A DNA stretch of 64,000 bases from Perca fluviatilis (Eukaryota > Chordata > Actinopteri > Perciformes > Percidae), in NCBI RefSeq assembly GCF_010015445.1, contig NC_053132.1, positions 32,357,001 through 32,421,000 of the forward strand. Reading direction: 5' to 3'. The notes below the pieces were generated by a model, which ran no database searches, was not told the DNA's origin, and was given only the letters and a program-made list of their open reading frames with translations. Shown in pieces: positions 11,721-22,745 of the stretch. Positions within the stretch are counted from its first letter, which is position 1. Every line of letters begins with the position of its first letter. A program made the position numbers and the translations under genes.

Positions 11721-12298
11721 AGACAGTTTGATGCTTTCATGCAGCTGTTCTCGTTTATTTACGATCTCAATAAAAACAAATTCCATTAAAGTCTGTACCA
11801 TGTTATGCAGGTATGCTAATGGTGAAAAAGCGCCACCTTGTGTTGCAAAGAGTTGTTAGTTGTTATTAGATGATAATGCCAGAAAAGAACCTAGCAAGGT
11901 TGTCCTGTTTACATTTGTGTTTTGGGAAAACTTTTAATAGTTGTAATGTAGTACAAATACAAACCCCAATACAAACCTAATTGGTTTCTTTAATTTAAGT
12001 GAACTTGAAAAATGAGTGAGCAGAACTAAACTTGTTAAATTGTAGGTATTTAGTAATTCTAAGTGGGGTTAAATTTATATCAAGCAATCCACACAAAATG
12101 AAAAAATTAAGTTAACACTAAGCATGGCTATTAAGTTACATGAACATAAAAGAACCGTGTTAATGGTACTACTTGATTTAGTACTGCACACTTAAAATAA
12201 ACAAGCTTTTCTAACTCACTAATCTTAAGATTACTTAATTTTTTTGAGGCAACGAGTTTGCATACTTTTTTTAAGTAAGGTCAACTAATTACATTTTA
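11721..12298. other. 3' non-coding part of the CACTA-like element
   Basis: Contains AATAAA at 11769 (probable poly(A) signal of the SAMD3-like gene), then AT-rich subterminal sequence with recurring ACTTAA/AAGTAA motifs up to the terminus. No coding signal. Confidence 0.5.
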
Positions 12299-12303
12299 CA
12301 GTG

Positions 12304-12597
12304 TAAGGAGACCCCTAAAATTCACAAAAATGCATTAAATGGAAATCGGACACAATTTGTTAGCTTTGTTAAGACCTTAGGGAGCTGTTATATAAGTGGC
12401 GTGATGAAATTCAAACTGTAAATATAATATAGTTATGCCGAAAGTGTAGCTAGGATGGAAGGGACACTAGCAGCTAACGAAACCCCTCGTGTTCACAAAA
12501 TGCATTAAATGGAAATCGGACACAATTGTTAGCTTTATAAGACCTTGGGGTAGCTGATATATAAGTGGCGTGACGAAATTCAAACTGTAAATATGCG
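12304..12597. mobile_element. Kolobok-like TTAA element K1, remaining internal units
   Basis: Continues K1 after the CACTA insertion. It holds two copies (near 12320 and 12495) of the internal unit with ATGGAAATCGGACACAATT and GATGAAATTCAAACTGTAAA motifs. The same unit is tandemly repeated in K2 (40248-40920). The right arm and terminus of K1 are missing; a Rex1-like LINE fragment follows. Confidence 0.7.
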
Positions 12598-13340
12598 AAC
12601 TGATAGGGGTCGTGGTCTGGGGGGAAATAATCCTTGATATGTTGAAGAACCAGTCTCTCAAAGCACTTCATGATTACCGGGGTGAGGGCCACAGGACGGT
12701 AATCATTTAGGCTGGTGATGGGAGACTTCTTCGGCACTGGGATGATTGTGGCTGATTTTAGGCATGGCGGGATGACTGCCTGGGCCAGGGAGATGTTGAA
12801 GATTCTGGTGAAGATGAGGGCAAGCTGGTGAGCACATGCCCTGAGCACCTTGCCAGGTACTCCGTCTGGGCCGGCAGCCTTCCTCTGGTTCACTGCCAGG
12901 AGCACCCGTCCGCTACCGTGCTCCCTCACAGTGAGTGGGGTGGTGCAGGAACCAGGTGGGGATGGGGCAGGGCTGGGGTAGTGCAGAAACCAGGTGGGGG
13001 TGGAGGCAGGGCTGGGGCAGATGAGTGGTGCTGTTGTGATGTCTCAAAGCGAGCAAAGAAGCAATTTAGCTCCTCTGCCAGTGACGCACTCAGGTCACCT
13101 GTTGTTGCATCACAGCCTCTATAGTTTGTGATGTCTTGTATGCCCTTCCACACCTCCCGTGTATTCTTGCTGGACAGGTGGGACTCTATGCTCCTCTTAT
13201 GGTCCGCCTTGGCTCTCTTAATTCCACTTTTCAGGTCGGCTCGAGCAGCCCTGTACAGAGCACTGTCACCTGACCTGAAGGCAGCGTCGCAGGTTCTGAG
13301 GAGTGTGCGGACATGCTGGTCATCCAGGGTTTCTGGTTAG
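12598..13340 (-). mobile_element. Rex1-like LINE fragment, reverse transcriptase part
   Basis: Minus-strand peptides include [48 protein letters not shown] and [21 protein letters not shown], which are finger and palm motifs of a non-LTR RT. The copy stops at a DPYQFAY motif before the catalytic YxDD region, so RT activity is lost. A G-rich repetitive stretch (12926-13030) interrupts the frame. Rex1 (CR1 group) is my best match from memory; other jockey-type LINEs are possible. Confidence 0.6.
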
Positions 13341-13560
13341 TCACTCACGTGGTAACATAGTCTCGGCCAGCTTCTAGTATTCTAGTGAACCTTTTGCTAC
13401 TCCACCAGCCCTGTGTGTCGTGGTTGCCTCACCTACCTCCACTCCTACCATTTGGATTTCCACCTACCTTTGTTGCAAGATTTCTGTTCAGTTGAGCATT
13501 CACTAAAGACCTGTTACTACCTCTAACCTGTACTCTGTTTCCGCTCTTGGGTCCAGACCC
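13341..13560. other. Replacement segment between the two Rex1-like pieces
   Basis: This stretch does not continue the LINE reading frame. It ends with CTGTTTCCGCTCTTGGGTCC, reminiscent of the LTR-like ends near 20630 and 59510 (TGCATTTGGGTCC). It may be an LTR fragment inserted with loss of LINE sequence. Confidence 0.35.
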
Positions 13561-14125
13561 CACAGACACAACAAATTGTTCCATTATTACACCACTTATC
13601 ATGTACGTAAATACAGAGCCCTTCTCCCCTACTCTTACTGGAGTTTTCAGTCCTGTCCCAGCATAGCAGAGTGCGGCCTGCTAGCTGCATGCTATCGAGT
13701 ATCCCCGGGTGAAGCCAGGTTTCGGTGTTAGTCAGAACACAACAGTCTCAGACATAGCGATTTGTAATTCCAAGTCGTCCATTTTATGCGTCAGGGTTCT
13801 GGCATCAGAGAGATACAGGCTCGGTAGAGGTAGCTTGTGTGGTTGTTTTCTTAGCCAGCCCTGCAGCCACATTTCTGCTTCCTCTCACTCCGCCGTCATT
13901 GCTGCCTCCTAGACCTGACAACAATCCACGGGGACCTGGGCGGTCTAGCTACATCGTCTGGGATGTTGTGCGTGTGATGAAAGAGATGGCTATCTGGTGC
14001 TGGTCACCGATGTCCAAAAGGTTCTGGCGTGTGTAGCGGATATTCGCATAACCGATGCACAAACAAGAAAAAAGAGCATTGGAGTAAAGAGCCGTGAGCC
14101 ACCGCATCCATGCGTGCCGCCATCT
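13561..14125 (-). mobile_element. Rex1-like LINE fragment, endonuclease start and 5' UTR
   Basis: The minus strand reads LTNTETWLHPGI...LDSMQLAGRTLLCWDRTENSSKSRG...GLCIYVHDKWC. This is the TETWL block and following strands of an apurinic-type LINE endonuclease. It lies in the same orientation as 12598-13340 and upstream of it in LINE order, so it is likely the same copy. The rest, up to the CCGCCATCTTGTC near 14118, would be 5' UTR. Confidence 0.55.
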
Positions 14126-15076
14126 TGTCTACTCAGACCATATTCTCTGTGCTTGCCTGGAGAGACTGGTTTCTATTCCCCTCCACAACCTTAATGACAT
14201 GTCACCTGACAAGCAGGCTTTAATGAGATGTTTTTAGACATTGTAGAAATATATTGGGTTTAGAATAAGAATGTCCTGTAGCCTGGGATGGCCTCGCTGT
14301 CTCCTCCTGTCTGGCATGTGTAAGATAAGACGGGTTCAAATTTAGTGGAGCAAAAGTGCTCCTGATTTGTTTAATAAACAATTGGAACAGAATGCACCTA
14401 ATGAAATCTGTTAAAGGAACAGACAATCTTTAGGCCATGAGAGAAGAAGAGAATGAGAGCGATCCCAAGGCTACCGCGCAAATTCTCTATCTTCTCGGAG
14501 ACAGAAAGTCTGAGTGATATCCAACCAATTGGCGGCCCAGACGCAATGGCGGAAGGAGGAACCTGAAGATGAATAAAAGAATAGCGAAAAGGAAGGTCCA
14601 GGGTCAGACCCGGAAAGACTTTGTTGGTGGTTAGGGAGAGAAAGTCTCGAAGGAGCGGCTGATCCATATGCATATGAAATATCTGTTTGCAATATCATTT
14701 TACTAAAGATTGTTATAGTTTAACTGAACAAATCCTGAGTATTCATTTCTTGGTCCTTTCAACGAACACAAAATTAAAGGGGAAACTTTGAGAAGTGACT
14801 GGTGGTTCTTAAAAGACTCTGGCTTTTTGAGCCAGAGTAGAATCGGTCGCTTTTTTTCCTACAATATCACCATGCTTTCTGACATATGAATATGCTCTGT
14901 AATGCAGCCTTGTATAACATAAACCCTCTGTTTCACTGTGAGTGTCTGCTCTAAATGATAAAACACACTTTGAACACGGGCCTTCCAGCCAAAGGTGTTG
15001 TCCATATGAACATCAAGGTGCCTATAGGAGCAAACAAAGCTGAGCAATGTGTTGTTGCTGGTGACAAAACCACTGA
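14126..15076. other. Unassigned sequence inside element X
   Basis: No ORF or transposon terminus was recognised. A short perfect hairpin (ACTCTGGC...GCCAGAGT) lies at about 14815-14838. Confidence 0.4.
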
Positions 15077-15080
15077 TTAA

Positions 15081-15361
15081 CCCTTGTGTTGTCGCCGAGG
15101 GTCCCAGGGATTGACGAAGGACAACTTCCTTTACTTTGTTGAGAATTGCTCTCTAAACAAGGGTTAATACAGCACCTTAGTTCTTGTTTGTACAGCATTT
15201 TGGTCAGCTTAAACTGTGTTTAAATGTGTTCTAGAAATAAACTTTACTTACTTACTTTACAAGAAACAGGGTTTAGAGAGCAATTCTCAACAAAGTAAAG
15301 GGAAGTACATAATCCTTGTGTGGTCCTTCGGGTCACTGGGACCCGAAGGACAACACAAGGG
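15081..15361. mobile_element. piggyBac-like MITE with a LINE 3' end at its centre
   Basis: Starts CCCTTGTGTTGTC and ends GACAACACAAGGG, flanked by TTAA at 15077-15080 and 15362-15365. The arms are long inverted repeats sharing GAGAATTGCTCTCTAAAC and its complement, with an inner palindrome around CTTCGGGTCACTGGGACCCGAAG. The centre (about 15170-15257) looks like a LINE 3' tail ending in AATAAACTTTACTTACTTAC. Confidence 0.7.
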
Positions 15362-15365
15362 TTAA

Positions 15366-15985
15366 GTATGTACATTAAAGCGATAGTGGTGTTAACCCTC
15401 AGAGCCCTGAGGCCATTTTTACAATTCCTTGTCCGTCTGGTTTTATTTTTTAAATAAGCTTGTAAAACATCAACCCTGTTGTCTACAGTCAATTAATGTA
15501 CATCATTTGTTTCAGGAAAAAATGGGCTATTAGAATATTTGTGCTGTAGTGAGATTACTTGAATGTAAAAAAAGGTTGTATGACCTTAAAGACAAATAAA
15601 TAAATAAAACGGAAAATGAATCTCACAGATATTTATTGATATCACACAAAGAACAATAAAAGCTAAGCCAATCTCCTGTCTAAATCAGTTCCCATATGTC
15701 TTGGGTGTCAAACTGTGAAGAAATAAACATTACAATTTATACAGTTGAGAAAATATATCATTTTTTTCAAAAAAAGTCCAGACGCTTTTGCCAATAATCA
15801 AAATAATAATGTCATATTTATTTATTTACGCCATTCTTCTCTGAAATAGACTGGAATTATCGCTCGGAACAGCCTGGAGTGATCTATCTTTTCCACTCTC
15901 TATAGTCTTTGTGTGACGGACCAGCCTTCCCATTGGTTGAAAACGTAAACACTGTCTTGCAAAGCATCATGGGAGATTTATACTA
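15366..15985. other. Unassigned sequence with a TTAACCCTC start
   Basis: GTTAACCCTCAGAGCCCTGAGG at 15392-15412 resembles one end of another TTAACCC-type transposon, but no matching partner end was found. The remainder is AT-rich and non-coding. Confidence 0.35.
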
Positions 15986-15989
15986 GACG

Positions 15990-16625
15990 GAGCACAGAGC
16001 TAGCGGCAGAAATGACCGAAAACGAGATAAGTTATGGACATCGAGTGGATAAATCTTGGATGTAAGCGTTTGGATTTATTGCTGAACAACTCCGAAAAGA
16101 GGCACAAGTTCCAGGCTGGATAGAAAACCTTCTGTAAAGGCTACGAAGACAACAAAGATACCCCCGTGATGCCTAGCTCGTTAGCTATTAGCAGGAGAAG
16201 ACGGCAAGAAGCTAGATGTAGAAATGACCGAAAACGAGATAAATTATGGACATAGAGTTTGGATTTATTGCTGAACAACTCTGAAAAGAGGCACAAGTTC
16301 CAGGCTGGATAGAAAACCTTCTGTAAAGGCTATCTCTGTAAAGACACCAAAGACACCCCCGTAATGCCTAGCTCGTTAGCTATTAGCAGGAGAAGACGGC
16401 AAGAAGCTAGAGGCAGAAATGACCGAAAAGGAGATAAATTATGGACATAGAGTGGATAAATCTTGGATGTAAGAGTTTGGATTTATTGCTGAACAACTCT
16501 GAAAAGAGGCACAAGTTCCAGGCTGGATAGAAAACCTTCTGGAAAGGCTATCTCTGTAAAGACACCAAAGACACCCCCGTGATGCCTAGCTCGTTAGCTT
16601 TTCGCTGGCAAAAAGGGTAAGAAGA
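15990..16625. repeat. Three-unit tandem repeat, about 195-212 bp per unit
   Basis: AATGACCGAAAA starts at 16011, 16223 and 16418. Each is followed by GATAAATTATGGACAT, TTGGATTTATTGCTGAACAA, AGGCACAAGTTCCAGGCTGG and GATGCCTAGCTCGTTAGCT-like blocks. The second unit lacks a short GTGGATAAATCTTGG segment. No open reading frame runs through. It lies inside element X. Confidence 0.85.
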
Positions 16626-17003
16626 TCGATAAAACTTTCATAAAGTTATCTAATTATTAATCGGAGGTGCTGTGTGACGTCGTGGACGATGTCAGCATAC
16701 TGTGAGACCTGCTTATCTCTGTCTGATTCTCTGATATGAATTCCCGCATTGCATTATGGGATATGGGCTTCGCATGCGCCCAGCTTGGCCCATATCGTAA
16801 TGTTCTGTCTTACAGCTTACTGTAATATTTCACCGGTAATAAGACCAAAATAATATTAAAATAAAGAAATGAATACCATGATAACATCTACATAAATGTT
16901 GATAGATGTAGCGTTATAGTTTTAAAAATATCAATAAACAACAAAGCAATCCAGCTTCCCTGGCAATAAGACCGAAATAAAAACATTAAAAGAAATACAT
17001 ATA

Positions 17004-17181
17004 GTGGCCAGGTTGGCTGACTGGGTAGAGCAGGCGCACATATACTGAGAGGTTTATGCCTCGACGCAGAGGTTCAGGGTTCGAGTCTGACCTGTGACGA
17101 TTTCCTGCATGTCTTCCCCCTCTCTCTCTCCTTTCTCACCTAGCTGTCCTGTCAAAAATTAAAGGCGGAAAATTACCCAAA
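17004..17181 (+). mobile_element. tRNA-derived SINE, plus strand
   Basis: Has an A-box-like TGGCTGACTGGGTAGAG and a B box GGTTCGAGTCT at 17078-17088, followed by the CTGCATGTCTTCCCC body and CT-rich tail. The head agrees with the minus-strand copy at 32375-32549. ACATAT-like short repeats flank it. Confidence 0.8.
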
Positions 17182-17447
17182 ACATATGAACCATGATAAG
17201 ATCTCGTGAATAAATGTTGATTAAAACAGCGGTTATAGGGCTAAAAATACCAATGATAAAACTGCCACAGATTTCAAGTTTCGTCTATATCCGACGGTTA
17301 GGGATTAATATGAATATCTATCTGACGGACCCCCACGTCGAAAAACAACGCAAAAGGTACACTTCTTTCATTGGAACTTAACGCCAGGGGTCCTTGACCA
17401 AGCATCAGACATTTGACGAGTAGGGAGTGAGACTGTGTTGCAGTGGT

Positions 17448-17641
17448 GGACTGCCTAATTCATCTGACTGTCCGGTAATCCCTTCCTGTCAGAGTAACCT
17501 AAGGTTCACATCTTGTCTTGTCTGCAACAAGTAATGAGGAATTCAAATGTAGTGTTAATAAATAAACCACTTTTAAATAAAATATTATAATCTGTTTAAA
17601 ATGTAATCTGATAACATTTGTTGTTGACTGATACCTAGCTG

Positions 17642-17683
<42 letters not shown>

Positions 17684-18119
17684 AGCGATGGAGCTTCTCT
17701 GCCCTCTGCTGTGTCTGCCTTGTCCTACTCTAGCTAGTCAGACAGCATAAATATGCCACACAGCCAGCACACAATCCGTTGGTGATATACTGTATTCAGA
17801 GCAAAAGATCAATTTACCCAAGTTGCCCCCCACCTTCCCATTTTTCTTAATATCAGACATTCATATATTCATTCCTCTTTTTATGTGCATGTGTGTGCGA
17901 GGAGACACAATGTTTGTTTGAGTGAGCATGATAACATGTGCATGGGCATGTTGTTGGTGGTGTGACATAAATGACTGCAATCTGATGATGAGCTATGGCT
18001 TGTTCATGCTAAAGCTAATAACAAATAATTCATAGCAGCTCTGCCTGACATCCATCAAGCCCATAAAACAAACAAAAAACAACATCCACTGATACACACA
18101 TGCACACAATACTACACTT
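17448..18119. other. Intron sequence with a (CT)n microsatellite
   Basis: A (CT)n tract of about 35 bp at 17645-17680 is the only distinct feature. No coding or transposon signal was seen. Confidence 0.5.
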
Positions 18120-18175
18120 TAAGGACCCCCTCGAAAACGAGATGGTGCATCTCAAGGGGTTACTCCTAATAAAGA
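18120..18175 (+). mobile_element. LINE 3'-end remnant
   Basis: The CCTCGAAAACGAGATGGTGCATCTCAA...AATAAAG pattern resembles the hairpin-and-tail 3' end of the LINE at 54060-57890 (AAAGAGATTCTGAATCTCAGTGGG...AATAAAGG). Confidence 0.35.
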
Positions 18176-18239
18176 AATTTTCAACAACAAATTTTCAACA
18201 ACAACTACACAGAGTGCACCCCAAGGCTGCATACACACA

Positions 18240-18490
18240 TACATGCACATCTTAAGGGATGGGTCGGATATTTTGAAGTGGGGTTGTATGAGGTACTTAT
18301 CCATAGTCAGTACGGAAGGAATTCCGGAAGTCGAATAAAATTTGAACAGTAAAAAAATCAATACTAATCCAATGCTGAAATTACTATTTGAATGTGTATT
18401 TTTTATAAATGTGTTGTCTAACGTTAGTGAATCTCTGACTTCTCGCCTTGGCCTACCTGCACGTTGTCTTGCCCACCCAATCAAAAGTTA
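18240..18490. repeat. Dispersed repeat, partner of 38130-38348
   Basis: The reverse complement of this segment resembles 38200-38330. Translated in the matching frames, both give a xNTxxKNTHxNSxFSIxLVLI peptide pattern. They are two copies of one unrecognised family in opposite orientation. Confidence 0.5.
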
Positions 18491-19780
18491 AGAAAATTTG
18501 TCTAGCCAATGGAAGAAATAGCAGGAAATACTACTACCATTTCTAACTTCTGATTTGGTGAACAGCCTCCAAAGTCACCCAATGCCCACCCCGTGTTGAG
18601 GCCCTATTTTAAAAAAGCCTATGATCATTAAACCGCTGATAGCGTCATTAGCACCCAACACTGGAGTTTGTGCTGGCTGGGGTTCGGATTGTTGAAACAT
18701 TAGTGGCTGGCTTCTAGCTGGCTGTGGGCTAACTGTGGATGTGTCCCCATGGGGCTGTTGTCCTCGCTCATCTGGATCGAAGTCTCTTAGCAACCAGGGA
18801 GTGAGACAGACAGACCGGTGGGTGCTAGCTGGCTAAATTAACATTTGTAGAGCTAACATTATGTGGCAAACTTAATCGTGGGTTAGCCCAGTGCTGTTAA
18901 CTGTGGTCAAAACAATCATACTGAAAATGTCTGTTGAACGATGTTGTAACCTCATAACGTTAGCCAGCAAGCATTACCGTTGGCTACTTGTCATGGTAGC
19001 ACATTATAGTAACCTGGATCAATCAATATTGAAATATATAAATAAATCATTTCATTGCTGTATTACTGTGTTGCATTTTACAGAAATGGTTTTCCATTAA
19101 GATCACTCTGTCATCTAGAGTTGGAGGGATTGCTAATACAATATCTAATTTATTTTAATCAGATAAAGCTCTTACATTCTTGAGTATTCAAGTAAAAACT
19201 AAACCGAATTTTTTTTTTTATTTAACAATCTACACGTCAACTGCACCCAGAATATGCTGCTTGTATAGTATTTACATTGAAACTCGGGCAGAACTGATCA
19301 ATGAGGCCACCATTGGCCTTTTATTTAAAACAGCATAGAGTATTTTGGTCCCATAATGTAATAAGGATATGATGTATTTGATTGATTACATATGTATTGT
19401 AGCATTTACAGAATTTATAAATGCTACGGTGAATGTGTATAGGAAGAGAGATTCCATTATGTGGACCCCAGGGAGAGTAGCTAATGTTCTGCATCAGCCA
19501 ATTGGGATCCTAATAAAATAAAATAAAATTTAAGTATCAATATATAAAGCATGGCCCAAACCTTGTGAATTTGTTTTCAAAGACTGTTAAATGTTCCTGT
19601 ATCATGTATGGTGCAGTCATGCCGGCTTCATCATGATGGCTACAGTCATACCACTATATGTAAACATTCCAACAAATCACTGCTTGCTTTTCAAACACCA
19701 GTTTGAAAAGACAAGGTGAATAGCTGAGAGTCATATCTGCCGGCAGACCAATGATGGTGTACCAATATGACAAAGCCCAG
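18491..19780. other. Intron sequence with a possible LINE/SINE 3' tail
   Basis: Mostly unassigned. Around 19465-19530, CCCCAGGGAGAGTAGC...CAATTGGGATCCTAATAAAATAAAATAAAA looks like a fish retroposon 3' end with an A-rich tail. Confidence 0.4.
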
Positions 19781-19866
19781 AGCTCATAATGTCGCCCTTC
19801 CAACTTGCAAATGTTCCACCATTTGTTAAAATTTTACCATTTTTTGTGTTCTTGTGTCAAGCCCTG

Positions 19867-19874
<8 letters not shown>

Positions 19875-19920
<46 letters not shown>

Positions 19921-20110
19921 TCCTGCTTTGCATATACTCAGTCTAGGACACAGTCAATCAATCAATTACATTTCCCTCATTGTCCTTCATGCCCATGCAG
20001 TCTTTTTTACTCAGTCACCCAAAAACACACATGCACACAGGTGCATGCACGCACACACACACACACACACAAACACACACTTCTTACTGTGATGCACACA
20101 CACCTCACAT
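19875..20110. repeat. CA microsatellites
   Basis: (CA)n at about 19877-19916 and an interrupted CA tract at 20045-20080. Two CATGCA motifs (TGCATG in the rbfox3 transcript) lie at about 20029 and 20044. Long ORFs here are repeat artefacts. Confidence 0.8.
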
Positions 20111-20189
20111 AGGCCAAGGCTCTTATATGCAAACTCAAAAAAACATTAGCGAAGTCTGTGTTATGGTTTCAGTATTTTGCTTTGTATTT

Positions 20190-21168
20190 TGTTCTATGTA
20201 TGTTTGTAGGTTTCTGTATGTTTGCTGTTGTATGTTTTTTCTGTAGGTGTCTGTTCCCTGTCTTGTAAATTTATCCTGTGTTGCGTATTGTTGTCTGTAT
20301 ATACTTTGTTGTGTATTTTTCTGTTCCCTGTTGTGCATTTCCCTGTTTACGTTCTGTCTACTGTTTTATTTTGATAGTCTCTCCTACTGTGTTCCACCTG
20401 TTGTCTCACCTGTTCCTGGTTTGCTCGTTTCCTAGTTTATTTAGCCTCTGTGTTTCCCTTTGTGTCTTGTCAGATTGTTTTCTTTCCAGGTCCTGTGTGG
20501 TTGTGTATTTTTCATCCCTGCCCTGCCAGTTCATCACTCCTTGTGTTTTTTTTCTGTTTTTGGATCCTTTGTATCCTGCCTTTTGTTATTAAATCTTTGA
20601 GTCCAACGTTCTCCTGCCTGCCTGCCTCCTCCCTGCATTTGGGTCCTTTACTTTCCTACCACTGCAACAGAACAATCTGACCAGACATGGGCCCAGCAGG
20701 GTTCAAGCCCCTTCTCCACCCCATGGAGTCAGAGGTGAAGTACATTTTTTTGCTCCCTGTACAAAATGGATCCCACCACTGCCTGGCAGCTTATGTTGGC
20801 TCGATGGGAGGAAGTGGAGCGGGAATTCAGCCTCCCATGTTCCAGGCCTGTCGACCCTTCTGTTCCCGAGCTGACGTGCAACCCTTCTGTTCCCGAGCTG
20901 ACCGGCCGCCTGGCCCCAGCCCAGCTGACCCGTCGCCAGGCCCCAGCCCAGTTGACCAGTCGCCTGGCCCCAGCCCAGCTGACCAGTACCCTGCTCGGCC
21001 TCCGGAGGGGCGCTGCCCTCGACGTCCTGCCCGGCCACCAGAAAGGATTCGCCTTCGGCGACGGCCGTCCAAGAGCCCTCAACGTCCAGGCCCTCAGGCG
21101 GACGGCCTTCGTTTCTGTTGCCTGTTTGTAGTTTTCTGTATGTTTCCTGTTGTATGTTTTTTCTGTAG
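20190..21168 (+). mobile_element. Degenerate LTR element: LTR plus short internal region
   Basis: A T/C-rich LTR-like region (about 20196-20660, ending in TGCATTTGGGTCC) is followed by a GC-rich, proline-rich internal stretch. Its opening, MDPTTAWQLMLARWEEVERE at 20766, resembles an LTR-element gag start. The LTR opening (TTTGTAGGTTTCTGTATGTTTGC) recurs at 21125 as the start of the second LTR. The internal region has about four copies of a GGCCCCAGCCCAGCTGACC unit (20905-20990). No pol is present, so it is non-autonomous or deleted. Confidence 0.5.
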
Positions 21169-22704
21169 TGTAGACCGGTGTGGCAGTTCGCTGAGGCGTC
21201 GCGTCGCTCGCTGTGGCCGAGCCAACCCCTTTTTATTGTCTTCCCCTCAGCAAACCCCCGGCCCTTCTAGTGCCCTCTTCAGTCGTACGGACGAACGCCA
21301 GTTGCCCGTCGGCGGGGCGGATGTTTTGACCTATACTAAAAAGGAGTTGCTTTTGACGCTTCCCAGATTAATTTAGTTTATAGAGACACACACGCTCTCC
21401 GTCTAAGGAGAAGCCCTTGCCCGGATCAGGGAACCCGAAGGCGAGACAAGAGGTTAGATACACACTACACCAGACGTCCCCAAAAACACAGGCTCTTATC
21501 TCCCTGTATATGACAAGCACTGCCCGAGGGGATCTTTAAAACCAATGATTTTTCTTTAGTACTCACGGTCTCAGCCGTCCTCCCAGGGTCACCGGAGGTC
21601 CCTTCCTTCTCAAGGACGCCCGCCTTGCCCCTCTTGGCCGCCTGACTGAGAGAGGGGGATGCTCAGAGGCTCTGACCAGGCCGCGCGGATAGGGAAATGC
21701 ACTCCCACTAGGAGATAACAGGAGGTCTGCGTGTCCAAGTTGATCCCCGCCGGGAGGCAACTCTCCACGGGCGGTTAAAGAGGAGTCACTAACCCCCGTA
21801 AGGGGGGAAACTCTCCCCGCTTGACAGCGGGCAAGACGATCCCAGAGAAAATAAAGAACTGGCAAAGGTTGGCTCCCCTAGTCCAAAGTCGGACTCAGGT
21901 GATTTTTATTATTTTGTGACAAAAGCAGAAATTAAAAGCAAGTGGTCCTCTACAAAATAAAACTAAAAATAAAAATAAAGATAAAGCCTCCACTCTAACA
22001 GAGGTATTTAAAGCTGCTTCTCTTTTCCTCCTGACTCTGTGTCTCCCACACTCATAAAAGTGCAGGTAATCTCCTCTTCGGTGTCAAAGAGGGCAAATAA
22101 ATCTTCCCCAAAACGCAGCGAAAAGAGCGTCTGGGCAAACTAAGAGAGAAGAGCGCTTCTTAGCAAAAACACTCATATTTATACACAAAAAACATTCACT
22201 CCTCCCAAAGTTATCCAAAGGGACGTACTTTATGTACTTCCTTGTCCTAGTGAGGTAAAGTAGGAAACACTTCACAAATAACGTTACAGTAATGAACCGT
22301 ATGAACTCTACAGCTCGTGTGCCTTCAAGACGCACACACACACAGCTGCATGCACCCATCAAGGCCGCAGCCTCTGCCTGTGCTCTTCTTATCTGTCTAG
22401 GTGCTTTCCTACACTCTTCACGGTTTCTCAATGAGACCTCTTTCTGTCATAAAATGCAAAAACAGATCAGTATAAGCAAAAAACAGATAAATATGTAAGC
22501 AAGATATATATGTTGTTTTTTTGGGGGGTTTTCAACACACACTCTAAGCAATGATATAGTTTGCTTTTCAAAACACATCTATTCAAGTGATTATATGGTT
22601 ATTCCGTTATACTGACAACGTTATATATGTTGTAAAGCATGGAATAATGGAATGATTCTGCTATTTCTTTGTTTTGGGGTTTTCATCTGGCCTCGCGGAC
22701 AACA
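21169..22704. mobile_element. 1.54 kb LTR-like insertion (solo LTR candidate)
   Basis: It sits inside the second LTR of the 20190-21168 element. The host reads CTGTAG then, after the insert, GTAGGTTTCTG, which continues the host LTR and leaves a 4 bp GTAG duplication (21165-21168, 22705-22708). The insert starts TG and ends CA, the retroviral/LTR convention, and has no coding frames of note. A 4 bp duplication would fit a retrovirus-type LTR, but the length is unusual and the family is not recognised. Confidence 0.5.
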
Positions 22705-22745
22705 GTAGGTTTCTGTTCCCTGTCTCGTAAATAGACGTCTGGTTG

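Larger units (their letters stand above)
4247..12303 (+). mobile_element. 8.06 kb CACTA-like element carrying three gene-like units
   Basis: The left end is CACTGTAAAT and the right end ATTTTACAGTG, each flanked by TA in a palindrome-like target (CTCC-TA / TA-AGGAG). Both flanks belong to K1, so this is an insertion into K1. CACTR termini with 2-3 bp duplications define the CACTA/EnSpm group. Inside, all on the plus strand, are a two-exon small membrane-protein ORF, a C2H2 zinc-finger plus transposase-like gene, and a SAMD3-like gene. The inner ends are rich in short ACTTAA/AAGTAA-type subterminal motifs, as in CACTA elements. Assignment rests on termini plus motif layout, not on an alignment. 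Confidence 0.65.
3527..17440. mobile_element. Composite element X (outer transposon of a nested stack)
   Basis: The left end (3527-3589) and the reverse complement of the right end agree over about 63 bp with roughly three mismatches; both start CAACACAGTCTCACTCCC. They are flanked by the same 7 bp, CAGTGGT, at 3520-3526 and 17441-17447. I therefore read the whole 13.9 kb interval as one transposon filled with later insertions. No transposase of X itself is visible. The element at 25256-25905 shares the CAACAC(R)G(Y)CTCA start and a near-perfect 7 bp duplication. Superfamily unassigned. Confidence 0.65.

Noticed and set aside
17004..17090. A functional tRNA gene
   Set aside because: A and B boxes are present, but the cloverleaf is not closed and the sequence continues into a SINE body with a CT-rich tail shared with other copies.
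20687..21376. Proline-rich 229-aa protein gene
   Set aside because: The frame runs from LTR-element internal sequence through the second LTR into a later insertion, so it is not a single gene.
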